Origin: Bondarzewia mesenterica
Lineage: Eukaryota; Basidiomycota; Agaricomycetes; Russulales; Bondarzewiaceae
Direction: 5' to 3'
Assembly: GCA_004802705.1 (NCBI GenBank)
Contig: SGPL01000170.1
Coordinates: 1-58,476, forward strand
DNA: 58,476 nucleotides
Below, piece after piece: positions 45,260 through 56,050 of the stretch. The stretch's first letter is position 1. Each line of letters starts with the position of its first letter. The position numbers and the translations under genes were made by a program. Below the pieces are notes generated by a model that worked only from the letters and a program-made list of their open reading frames with translations, did not search any database and was not told the origin of the DNA.

Positions 45260-46941
45260 TCACGGATCGGCATCCTGAGCAGATGCCACCTCCATCTTCA
45301 ACCACTCCACGACCGCGCTCGCCTCGGGGTTCGAGGAAGCACTGCCCTCCTGTCCGAGCACACCGAGCACCCTCTTGCCCACCGCGACGGTGCATTCCTC
45401 CGCTCGGGCGGGCTTGGAAAGACAGCCCGCCCGGTACTGTTCCTCCGGAATTCCAAGCATGGACGCGACTGTGCAGACTTTAGGACTTTGTCCCGAGAAG
45501 ACGTACGCATGGAGGAGGACGGGAAGGGCAATCAGGGTGAACATGTCGGCTGTAACAATCTCCAGCTCCTTGGCATCTACGATTTGCCGGTCCGTGTGCA
45601 CCAGCTCAAGCAGAGCGATCAAGGACTTCAATTGAGTGAACGCGTCGTCCACCGCCTCCCTCGCAAAGCGAGACCGTTCACTGTCGCCTGTGGGACGAGG
45701 GAGAGTGCTGAGAAGGTCATATAGGAGGCGCGCATCTGTGATTATAGATGGCGTAATGCGCTCAGTGTGTGGAGAGGGAGGGCGAGAGGGAGGTAGCTTG
45801 AGCATGAATCTCGAGGCCGGCGGTGTCGTTGGAGGAGTACTAGAACGTCCCCTTTTCGTCACAACAGCAGGAAGACTGGCGGGAGAGGTTGGTGGAGTCA
45901 CCGGAGGAGGCACACGGTGGGAGATAGCGATTAGGCCGCGCCAAAGAAGATCGATAAGATGTGTCGCGAGAGTTGCCTGTGATGTAGGTGTGGCGAAATA
46001 ACGCGATAACGCACGAGCATACACAGGCATCACACTTTGCAATGTGACGATAGACGGATGCGGTGCGTAGCTAATCTTTGACGCTATAGCAGTTTTTCCA
46101 TTCCCGTTGCTGATGCCGCTTGCAGCTGGAGTAGTCTCAAGCCCTTCAATGAGACGCTTCAGTTCGTCCATGATACCACCCGCCAAGGGATTGACGACTC
46201 TCCCCACTGTGGTAGTCAAGCCATCCCGGACGGCCTTAAGACCATCGCCCCTCGGGTCTGTTTCCAGCCCCAAGCCCAATTCATCAAAACGTCTCCAACA
46301 CCTCGCCAGCAAAAGTAGCGTAGGCAAGAGCGTGACTTTGTACCGAGTTCGCATTGGGTGCCTGAGGAGTAGGCACGGCCGGGTTGAGGAACGCGGGCGA
46401 AGACAGAAGGGGTAAGAGATGTCCAGAGAGCGTGGTCACGAGTGTAGATAGGGGTCGGTGTAAGGATCGAAGAACAGCCTTGCGAAGGTGGGCATTGTCA
46501 CATGCCGCATTCAACTCACTGTGGTGATGAATGAGTACAAGTCGAGATGAATGAGCACAATTCGAGTCAAATGAAGACAAGCACACACGTTGCAATGAGC
46601 GCGCCAACAGCGTGCCCTCGACCAGCAGGAATGGGCCGCTTGCCATTGACCTGTTCCTGAACGGCAGCCGGCCCCGTGGGTTGAGCGAGTGCCTTTGAGA
46701 CCGCCTCGCTCAGCTTCAAGCTGAGTACCTCCAGGTAAGAGCCGTCCTGGACTATAGCAGCTGCGGGGGAAGGCAGCGGCGCAGATGCCGGGCGTCTGAA
46801 GCTGGTGAGCGACAGCTTGTGGTTAGAGCGAGACGCTCGATCGGCCGGTGCTGACGGGTCTGAGCGGGAAGAGTGGGGGGCGGGAGAAGAAGGACGGCTG
46901 GAGGGGCGGAAAAGGGAAGATGGCTTGAGTGCGTGCATCAT
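45260..46941 (-). CDS. Unknown protein, probably conserved
   Basis: The reading is long and coherent but no family was recognised. Exon 1 (about 46,941-46,585) gives a Ser/Pro-rich start MMHALKPSSLFRPSSRPSSP and ends in GHAVGALIAT. After an intron of about 65 nt, exon 2 reads ELNAACDNAHLRKAVLRSLH... to AYATFAGEVLETF. The rest reads DELGLGLETDPRGDGLKAV... to VVEWLKMEVASAQDADP. It is mostly helical and rich in Leu/Ala, with a Ser/Pro/Thr-rich loop near 45,840, and has no signal peptide or membrane helix. VLETF and DELGL lie directly side by side but in different frames, at a run of four A (plus strand, 46,286-46,289). One base fewer would make about 530 residues continuous. An armadillo-like helical fold is possible but unproven. 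Confidence 0.7.
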
Positions 46942-48783
46942 TGCAATATGTATTAGGGTATCGAGTGACTCGAAAGGGTGATATATAGTCAGGGTTTGCG
47001 TGCGGTTCTTCGTTCTATCGTTCTAAGCTTCTAGGCGGTCCTTTGAAGCGAGCAACCAGATTGCGAGAAGCGGCAAGCTATTTATCCCATTAGTCGAGAA
47101 AAGAAATCGAGAAAAGGATTGGCGGGTCTATGAGGCACAGTGGGCACTAAGGAGGTCTGTCGGTGTCGACGAGGAGGAACGCAAGTGGTCCGAAGAGAAT
47201 GTTGTTAATCTGATGTGTGCTGTTGGAAAGAGTAAGAATACGCTGCTGCAGAAAGTAGGGCAAGACGTACCAGATGCAGGTTGAAGAGAATACCATAGAT
47301 TGCTGAACAGAGTATCGAAAGTGCGTGGGGGTAGGAGCGACAGCGCAAAGAGAAGGAAAGCTCCTTGGTGGAAGAAAACTCACCAATCGATCTTTGCCGT
47401 TATATAACACTCCAACTTTCCCACGCATGTTACACGGAACTTGATGTTTCCGGTCTTGATTTGTAGTGGATCCTTGTGTACGTTTCCGGCTTCCCCTCCT
47501 CCTCAGCGCTGGCAGCCTCTGCACCGAGTTCTGTGACTCACGACTTGGCTTGTGAACACTGCCTTTTGCTATTGATCCGCCAAATATTGGCATTCGCCCC
47601 TTTCAGCCCCCCCCAGCACCAAGCTTGCTGCTTTCTTCATTAATGCGATCCTCATCACTTGAACACCTTCCGTACAATCATGATATCGTCTTGGCCGTCA
47701 ACGTTCAGCATTCAACGTTTCAACCCCAAGACATGACAGGCACTGAACCACAAAGCTTAACGGACCGAGTCTGGCCTTCCTATAATCGGGCGATACTCGA
47801 GGCTTCATAAACATTCGTCACCCCTCCGTCATGGAGCTGGAATCCGCGATATTACTGCGGTCGTCCGTATGTCCTCCCCATGGTGGTCCAACTTTCAGCC
47901 ATGCTCTGAAAGTTTTATCGTGAGAGATTCAGAATCCTTGACGTCAGGCACTTCTGAGGGCAGCTGGTTCCTGGTGGTCTTGTGTGTCTATATCTTCCGT
48001 TCATGGTGCCTTTTTGATGTCATCACTCTACTCAAGCCCCACTCAAGAGCTGAGAAAGGACATTCATGTGCCAGAAAAAATCTCAGTCCGCCTGCGTGTT
48101 GCTTGGGGTATACAACCTGCCCAGACCATAGCCGTGATACAGGATAGCTGACATGACACTTACCTATGGAATCCGCGGTCTTATTTCGCTCGAGGACTGC
48201 GGCGTTAGGGTAGGCAACTTCGTGCGCAAACCCGTCTCAATCAAGATTCGTCTTAGAAACTACTTGCTGCTACTGATTCCTACTGATTCACTTCTCACGG
48301 GCTCAAGAATCTTCCTGTCGCTTCGCTGCCGAACTCAAAGCACAGGATGGTTCTCGAGGTGGTCACTCTCCTAGCTTACGGGGTGAGTCATTTTGAATTG
48401 AACGTTGACGGGAGGCCTCTCTCTCAAGGCTTCTTCACGAACTTCAGTTAAAGAGTATCATTGTTTCGCTTCTCGTTATCGAGGCCTCCCGAGCGAACAC
48501 TCAACCTAGTCGCCGGCAGCATGCACTACAGTAAAGTCTGTACATCCGACTGCTGCTGACGCCGCCTTGCGCTATCACATGCATGAAAGTAGAGGTTTCT
48601 TCCGTTCAAACTACAGTTTCATTATATTCCCAATGCTCCATGGTGTGAGTTTTCATAAGTTAGCGCGAGGGAAAAACATATACACGCATCATAACCCCTA
48701 ACCCTATGTCTAGGTTTCAAGCACATCTTAATCTGCAGCGTTGATTTCGAGCTCGGTTTTCTTCCCTTTCTTTAAAATCCTCA
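46942..48783. other. Intergenic region with one doubtful small ORF
   Basis: 1.8 kb. A minus-strand reading at 47,147-47,593 starts MPIFGGSIAKGSVHK and includes possible splice sites near 47,380 and 47,280, giving hydrophobic words such as GILFNLHL. Splicing is ambiguous and no family fits, so it is left uncalled. The last 100 bp upstream of MRI1 hold a telomere-like box, annotated separately. Confidence 0.45.
48692..48706 (+). promoter_or_regulatory. Telobox-like CCCTAA motif upstream of MRI1
   Basis: The sequence AACCCCTAACCCTAT lies about 80-90 bp before the MRI1 start codon. It contains two near-tandem copies of the CCCTAA telomere unit. In other fungi, Tbf1-type factors bind TTAGGG-like boxes in promoters. 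Use here is inferred only. Confidence 0.35.
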
Positions 48784-50272
48784 ATGGCAACGCTCGCCTC
48801 TATCAGGACATCTCCCAACAAAATTGAGATTATCAATCAGTTATTGCTACCACACACTACGGAATGGCTCCAGATCGACACAATCGAACAGGCGCATGAT
48901 GCGATCAAAACCATGAAGGTGAGGGGTCGAAGGGACATCACGGTGCGTGGGTGGCTTATGCTCCCAACAGATTCGAGGGGCGCCAGCCATAGCATCCCTT
49001 GCTGCTCTAACTTTCTCTCAATATCTTTCACGGGCGCTCAAAGCTGACCCACGACCACCTTTCCTCTCTTCCCCTGAAGCCCTCAAATCGCAAGTTACCC
49101 TCCTCGTCGATTTTCTCTACACCGCACGTCCAACAGCCGTCAATTTGGGTGCGGCAACACGTCGAATTTCCCGGAAGCTGCAAGCATCCATAGACGCTGG
49201 GAACGATGTCCTCTCAATGGCGCAGGACTTGGTGGAAGAGGGCAATAAGGTTGCCGACGAGGATGTTGGGAGGAACAAAGAGATGGCAAAATGTGGTGGA
49301 GAGTGGTTGGTGAAAGTCGTCAAGAGTAAGGGTGGATCGGGAGAAGGGTTGAACGTGTTAACGGTGTGCAATACTGGATCGCTGGCGACTTCGGTGCGTC
49401 CTCTGCGCTTCACAGGCCGTATTATGATTTATTCTATTATATTTATGCGTACAGGGCTATGGCACTGCTCTCGGACTGATCACATACCTTCACGAAACCG
49501 GAAAGCTTGACAGAGCCTATTTCACCCAGACAGCACCTTACCATCAGGGTTCTCGGTGCGTACCGCGTGCATGTTTCTGAAAAAAATGGTTCCGACTCGG
49601 TGTTAGACTGACTGCGCTCGAGCTCCAAACCCTCAAAATACCTTCCACTATGATTGTCGACACCATGGTCGGATCTCTCTTCCAACATCACGATATCCAT
49701 GCTGTCGGTACGCGATTCTGACCTGCCATTTTCTGTCCATATCCTTATCTCGACGGTACCTTTCCAGCCGTCGGCGCAGATAGGATCGCTCGCAACGGCG
49801 ACACCGCGAACAAAGTTTGTAACTGCCTGCAGGCAAGTTTAAACTATTACTGAACGTTTGTTATAGATTGGAACATACAATGCAGCCGTGCTTGCGGCCC
49901 GGCACAAAATCCCTTTCATTGTCGTTGCTCCGATTACAACCGTCGACCTTGACCTCGACGATGGATCAAAGTGCGCTCTATCTCCCACATACGATACCTT
50001 GATTTTTATCTGACGCGCTGCTCAGAATCCCCATCGAGCATCGTCCGCCATTAGAAGCGTGCATCGTGCGCGGCGCTCTGTACCCTCCCTCGCTTGATGC
50101 GCAAGGTAACAAGCAGCAAGCGGCCGTGATGATCACGCCCGAGGGCCTTAATGGCATCTACAACCCGAGCTTCGATGTTACGCCGGCGGAGTTGATCAGC
50201 GCAATCGTCACTGAAAAGGGCGTCGCTGTGAAGGGTGCCGATGGCAAGTTTCATCTTTCCGGGATCGTGTGA
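48784..50272 (+). CDS. MRI1: Methylthioribose-1-phosphate isomerase
   Basis: This enzyme converts 5-methylthioribose-1-phosphate to 5-methylthioribulose-1-phosphate in cytosolic methionine salvage. Seven exons give about 385 residues, close to other fungal Mri1 proteins. Family text runs in order: [15 protein letters not shown] across the first intron, [28 protein letters not shown] with the catalytic cysteine, [59 protein letters not shown] with the catalytic aspartate, [13 protein letters not shown] and [17 protein letters not shown]. The motif TVCNTGSL and the DRI...NGD segment separate true isomerases from the related eIF2B subunits. The ATG at 48,784 ([15 protein letters not shown]) is the natural start. 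Nothing is broken. Confidence 0.95.
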
Positions 50273-51527
50273 CGGGGAAACAAGAACGAAAAAAAAGGAG
50301 TTTTTCTATCGCTGATTGTACACTTCGGGACGGGTCAGATTCCGTAGTTAAGCCGTCTGCTGCAAAGCACTTGGAGAGCAGATCATCACGGCCCCGCTGT
50401 ATTTTGTTAGATTGAACGCGATCTGGATAGCTGTGGAGCGAAGGCAAAGTTAGCATCGATAATCACTGCGATCAATAAATCCCGGGGGTACCCGAGGACT
50501 GGTTAACAGATCAAGAAGATGTCGTTCCCTCGAAAGTGGACTGTGGGGAGGACGGGTCTAGTCTGGAAAGCACTGTCGGAGGAGTAGTCACTGAACAGAT
50601 TAGACTTCAATGCCACACCTCAAGTGAGACCAAACCGTCCGATCTTCTCCTTGGGACATGACGAGTACACAAAGCGACAATAGGAAGACAGCGCCTTTGT
50701 TGCCAATACCAGGGCGCGTTGGATGTCTTCAACGTGAACAATCAGCTCTGGCGTATATGAACAGCCATTCCACGGGACCCAGATCTACACGAAACGGTAA
50801 AACATGTTGGCCTCAGAAAAAATGAGGCGATGCTGAGACACACAAGCGGTCGCGATACTTGAGGACTGCACTGTCTCTCAGGCTGCGGCCGTGATCGAGA
50901 CTCATTCCTCACCACAATGTACATCTCAGATAAGACGCGCCCTAGTCACAATCCAAACAATGTAGACCGCGTGGGATTTCGTGACATTGTGAAGAACAAA
51001 GGGGCGAAATGGATATTACGAGGGGAAGACACACCTACTAACTGCGCGGTGGCACGAAAGAACGTTCACAACTATCGGTGAACTATGAAAAGGCTGACCA
51101 AATCAAGGCCGTCCATCGCAAGGACGCAGTACGGCTGGTACACCGAGGACGGTCGACATCGGTTTGACACAGGAAGTCAAAAGTGAAGGGCGCACTCGTC
51201 CGGTCGAAAATCCTAAAAAGGATGTGTGTGAACAAGTAGTCTACGAGGCTATGAGGCTATGCCAGCGGTGAGCAACATCGAATAAGGTCAGGGCTGAAGT
51301 GAATAAAGCGTACCCATCGACGGATTGCCTTCGGAGGGGGGAAGCCGATTGTTCGCGTGATGCCATTCGGATATATCTGGACAAAGAGCGGGAAGAGACG
51401 TAAACACAAAAAAGCTCAAACTTCAGTCCACACTCTCAAGAAAAGCGTATAAATAGAACTCATGGTCAAGATGAAAAGCAGCACAGGACACTCCCCGTTC
51501 GACTACTCTCCTCATCAGAAAAAATAA
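50273..51527. other. Intergenic region
   Basis: 1.25 kb between two plus-strand genes. The short ORFs on either strand (for example 50,742-50,924) look accidental. The region presumably contains the promoter and leader of the zinc-finger gene. No repeat or RNA gene was recognised. Confidence 0.55.
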
Positions 51528-52348
51528 ATGTCTGCCTACGAGGGACAGAATAACTCTCTCGAATTCCCGCCGCTCTCCCCTCTTGATTTGGACGGAGGAG
51601 TGCTGTCCGACATTGGCATCTTCTCGAACTCGCCCCAACACCATGCTACTGTAAGTTCCCTTCTGGTTGGCCCACAACAAAAGCGAGACTAACCTCTCTT
51701 CCCTGGCAGGAAATGATTCTAATGAACCAAAATCCCCAAACCAGAGAAAATGACAGCTTCAGTTGCCTATCCGAGAATGGAAGAGATGGCTTCGTTTACA
51801 ACCACCCAGCCCACTGGAACGACGGCAGCAGTTCGTTGTGTGCACACAGGGACGGGGTGGTCGATTTTGGTGGTCCTCATATCAATGCAACCACATTAAG
51901 TTCGGCCTACAATGGGTCGACTGCCTCGACATCGCGGTCACCTTCCGGCCACACCTCGGATTTCTCGTCCTTTTCGTCGATACAACCGATGGATGAGGAT
52001 GTTATGCGGATTGTCAGATCCTTCAATGATTGGTCACAAGCCTATCGACCAGAGGGTGGGATGCCTCGAGCAGTCAATGACGAGCCCGGTCTCTCCACGG
52101 CCAATTATAATCTGACGAATGCACCGCCAGACAGTGAAAACAGAAGGTGGAGGTGCGAAGTCTGCGACAAGAGCTTTAAAACCGAGGTTAACCTGCGGCG
52201 GCACCTGAGGACCACAGGTAAGCATGCACCGCCCGCATACCAGTGCGGCGAATGTGGGAAGAAATTTTCCAGGAAAGATCATCTCAAACGACATCAGACA
52301 TGTTGTCCCGTAATCTTGAGTCGGCGCGCATGGCGGAAGGGGAAGTGA
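51528..52348 (+). CDS. Small C2H2 zinc-finger protein, likely transcription factor
   Basis: Two exons (51,528-51,650 and 51,710-52,348) join in frame to 253 residues. The first 170 residues are Ser/Asn/Asp-rich and look disordered, including TSRSPSGHTSDFSSFSSIQP. Two fingers follow near the C-terminus. The first is CEVCDKSFKTEVNLRRHLRTTGKH, with an unusually long spacing between the two histidines (six residues instead of three to five). The second is CGECGKKFSRKDHLKRHQTCC, in which the final ligand appears to be a cysteine. A basic tail RRAWRKGK could aid nuclear import. Such proteins bind DNA and regulate transcription. The target genes cannot be inferred. Confidence 0.85.
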
Positions 52349-52995
52349 TGACCTACGGATTCTGGCAGCAGGACACGGTATGGAGTCGACCAGGGGAAGT
52401 ATTGATTGGAGTACGCACTGACTATCTGTATAACGCATATTATCCGCATCATATTCACCGACACACCAAACGACCGTTGCGTTGTTCCAAGTCATCCAGA
52501 CGCGACCAGACTCCAGACGGACAGCGCAATCGCACCTTGGTGCAGGTACTGGCAAGCTTCCAATAGACCGGCTCTGAAATCTGAGTGGCGAGACAGTTGT
52601 AACGGAGCGATAGAGATATCGTCCATCCCGAATACAACGACAGAACAGACATGCTGTATGCGTGTTGAGTTGAAGTGAAAAGCAGCTCGAGACCGGAGTA
52701 GGACAGAGGCGCAAGCTAGTTTCCCAGACTCCAGAGTGTAGTATCATCGTGCGTCCTCAGTGCTTCAGAATCTTCTCAAATAAGTACTTTCACTGAATAC
52801 AAGGGAACCGAGCCTCGAAGTGGAGAACAAAGGAAGAGTCTCATCTCGTGATTGCGCTTTCCCAGCACGAGACGCGACTTCGATCATTTTGACCTCTTTC
52901 GGAATCCTTCTTCATCCCCACAGCACAGTGACTACTACCAACTAGTGACTAGCTCTTGTTCTTTTCTGTTTCTGTTTTCCCCTGAAGAAAACTGC
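52349..52995. other. Intergenic region
   Basis: 650 bp. The minus-strand ORF at 52,034-52,747 overlaps the zinc-finger exon and has no recognisable content, so it is treated as a shadow. A leader for the next gene probably starts near 52,850. Confidence 0.55.
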
Positions 52996-54460
52996 ATGTC
53001 AACGGAAACGCGGCAAAATTCATCTTTCTATCTAATCGCCGTCCACGGCGGCGCAGGCGCACATCATCAGAATGCTAATTATGAAACCGCCGTCAAGCGC
53101 GCCCTACGGTTCGCGATCAACACCACTCTCCCTTTGCTGTCCTCCGGTACACCTGCCCTTTCCATCGTCACTCAAGCAATCGCGTCTCTCGAGGACGCAG
53201 AACCTCTGAATGCTGGGTACGGCTCCAACCTGACACTTTCAGGGCGCGTCGAATGTGACGCATCGCTCATGGACGGCCGGGACGGTATGTTCGGCGGCGT
53301 CGGTGCCCTGAGCGGTGTCAAGAACCCAATTCGCGTCGCGCGAAAGGTGCTCGATGCGCGAAAGGTACAACATCCGCTGGGGAGGGTGCCTCCGTTGCTG
53401 CTTGTGGGTGAAGGTGCGACGAGCTTCGCGACTGAGAACGGATTGGAGACTATTGAGGTGCACGATTTGGTTTCTCCGAGGGCGCGTCAGGAGTGGGAGA
53501 TGTGGAGGAGGAGGCTCGAGGAACAGGTTGGTGCATCCCTTACCGTAGACGGCAACCTGCATGCGCGGCAAGACACGGTCGGTGCCGTTGTCTTGGACGG
53601 CGCTGGAGACCTTGCTGCTGGTGTATCCAGGCAAGTCTACGTCCTTCAAACATCGGCATTATCGTCCCTTCTTCTCACCCGACGTGGAATTGATAAGTGG
53701 TGGGCTCCTTCTGAAGCCATCTGGGCGTGTCGGAGAGGTGCATCATGCCAAATTTTTCAGAATTTCAATAGCCCATTGTACTGACTAGTCAGACCGTCTA
53801 ATATCAGGCTGCCATTTTCGGCGCAGGCTGCTGGGCCCAGCAAACCGGAAGTACTTCCCTGGCGTGCAGCGTCTCGGGAACGGGAGAGCTGATCGTGCAG
53901 TCCGCACTCGCGAGAACGCTCGCCGACGCCGCAACCGCCTCAGGGCCGGATCCAGACATGCACGACATATTGCAAAGTGTACTCGTTGATCGATTTTACA
54001 GTCAGTTCTTTCTCCGCGCTGATTGATCTGCTGTTTCGCTCGTCTCCTAATTCTGAATGTAAAAATTTCAATGCTAGACCTGTGGAGACAGCGCGGGGAG
54101 GCCGAGCCGAATGCAGGCGTACTGCTGTTGTCCAAGGAATTTGATGGAGAAACATATACCCGTAGGTTTTGCCTCGAATCACATTAAAGGATTGTTCACA
54201 GGACTCACTCAAGACGTATTTACTGGTCTACAGCGAGACTCTGGTGTGCGTTCACTACACCCAGCATGGCGATTGCGTACGCCTCGTCTTCGAACCGAAA
54301 ACCTCAGGTGCGCGCCTCCCCTCGTGACCCTCCCCTCCCACTGAAAAATCCTATTTTTTTCATTTTTCTACAGGTCAGGATACTGCGCAACCCCATGCAT
54401 TCATACGCAGAGGGCCAAACGCCAATATTCATCACGTCTCTGCCATTGTCAGGCGGTTGA
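52996..54460 (+). CDS. Asparaginase-2 family (T2) Ntn hydrolase
   Basis: Six exons (52,996-53,630; 53,698-53,737; 53,808-54,000; 54,078-54,161; 54,234-54,307; 54,374-54,460) give about 370 residues. The family includes plant-type asparaginases, isoaspartyl peptidases and taspase. The start ATG gives MSTETRQNSSFYLIAVHGGA, with the IAVHGGAG strand typical of T2 enzymes. LNAGYGSNLTLSGRVECDAS and GGVGALSGVKNPI follow. The self-cleavage site and nucleophile threonine are in ARQDTVGAVVLD, then AGVSSGGLLLKPSGRVGE and AIFGAGCWAQ. Intron 1 (53,631-53,697) uses a GC donor. The annotated end LPLSGG is unlike the family; a second frame reads ANIHHVSAIVRRL, which resembles the usual I-x-H-F tail, so a one-base error near 54,390 is possible. 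Substrate (free asparagine, isoaspartyl peptides or a protein) cannot be told. Confidence 0.87.
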
Positions 54461-54537
54461 ATCAGTACCTTGCCCAGATTTCGAATCCCGGATCGAGCGA
54501 GGAACTTCGGTCAAGCCACCCATCACTGGCGATCCTA

Positions 54538-55062
54538 TGGTGCGGGACACTTAGTCACCGCATAATTTTTACAATGACCCTGAGACCTCCAAATATGGTC
54601 CGATTTTTTATTCCTTTGGTAAAAACGCTCCTTTTCGTGAGTAGAAACTTTCCATCAGACGAATTTCCTCAAAAGTCAAAATTGAAGAAGTTGACATCTC
54701 CCGATTTCGCCACATCACGTGAATACTACTTAATATGGAAATAAATCACGTGATTTTAAAGAAACCTCGTTACCATGGCCCTTCTATTGGTCAAATTGGT
54801 GCANAAAGTGTCTCCGGAACACATCTGTGCAAACATGTAACACATCAAGCTGAACTTTTTGACCTGAAATTGAGCCTCTCATGTCCCCAACCCTGAGTGG
54901 TAAGTGTCTGTGTAACAGAAGAGCACCGTTTGGGCACCCCCATACAGCAATCTGTCATTGTTGTGATCTCCATTTATCGAGAAACCAACTTTTTTTTTTT
55001 TTTTGGCCCGGACAAAAATTNGCNGCTGTCTAAATTAGGCAGTGACTAAGTGTCCTGCACCA
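54538..55062. mobile_element. MITE, Tc1/mariner-like (TA target site)
   Basis: Terminal inverted repeats of about 36 bp: TGGTGCGGGACACTTAGTCA at the left end and its near-perfect complement (TGACTAAGTGTCCTGCACCA) at the right end. Both ends are flanked by TA (54,536-54,537 and 55,063-55,064). The element is 525 bp and carries no transposase. It contains two TCACGTGA palindromes (54,715-54,722 and 54,746-54,753), a T run of about 16, and three N. It starts 77 bp after the asparaginase stop, so it probably lies in or near that gene's 3' UTR. Confidence 0.85.
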
Positions 55063-55064
55063 TA

Positions 55065-56050
55065 CATAGGCCACGGCAATATGCTGACATCAACCTGAAC
55101 TCTAGACTCTGCAGGTCTCAGCTGAGCTGGCCGACTCAATTTCCCACCTCTATGCAATTACGATTTCTGATTAGAGAAATTGTTACTTGGGCGTGAGCCA
55201 TGGGCCATTTTGACCCCCCCCAGAATTGTTGCACTAGTCGACTACAAATTATCATTAGAATTGCAACTAGTCTCATTGCAAACCAGTAAGAAACTGATGA
55301 CTATCTTTCTTTTGTTCTTTCTGTAGTGACGCTTCACCGGTTAACCGATAACTATACTTGCTGATAAGTGATGGTAAGGGAAGCAAATACAGTGAACAAG
55401 TAGGATACTCTTCTTCTCAAGAGTGCCTTTTTGGCATCTCACCCATTGATCCTCTTTATAAAATACTACTTAGCTCCTCACCTCTATCTTTGCTCATCTC
55501 TCCCAGGTTCTACCGACCTGATGCTCACCACCATAGATCTCTTTCATCTGACATCCAAGCGCCATGCCAAAACTGAGCACAATAGCTAATTCTGCCTCAG
55601 TGTGCATTGCACAAGTTATTTAGCAGTTTCAAGCGCATTTTTGAGCTTTTTTTTGTAGCCCCATCTTCTTTCTTCTCTATCTTCTCTTTTTTACTTTTAT
55701 TATTATCATTTAGCTGTTTAATCTCTGATATATTTAGCGACAGCTCGCGATGCTGGTGACAGTTTTCATATTGATGCACAAGCCACTGCTCATTTTTTTC
55801 AAGTTGCTCACTGATGCGTCTGGGCTTGATGAGGTCGTCGATACTCTCGGGAAGGCAGTAGAGTGAGAATGTACAGAGAAGAATCAGAACCCACAACTTT
55901 GAAAAAGGTATTGTGCTTAAAGGCATCATTCTTACTTATGAACTCCCTAACACCTAGTGCATGAGACTGTGATCGCCCTCACAGTTGACTTTAAATGCAT
56001 CCTTGATGCACCATACAAGGTGCCCACGCTTGTGATGAAAGCTACTCCAT
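55065..56050. other. Repeat-compartment DNA, no gene recognised
   Basis: CpG-poor sequence. An ORF at 55,597-55,929 (-) encodes a basic, coiled-coil-like peptide of 110 residues (EQLEKNEQWLVHQYENCHQH) without recognised family, possibly a remnant of a transposon protein. The rest holds only short ORFs. Confidence 0.4.

Noticed and set aside
47147..47593. Small minus-strand gene starting MPIFGGS
   Set aside because: Splicing can be drawn in several ways with different endings and no family match; evidence is insufficient.
52034..52747. 237-codon ORF antisense to the zinc-finger gene
   Set aside because: It overlaps a convincing spliced gene on the other strand and shows no recognisable domain.
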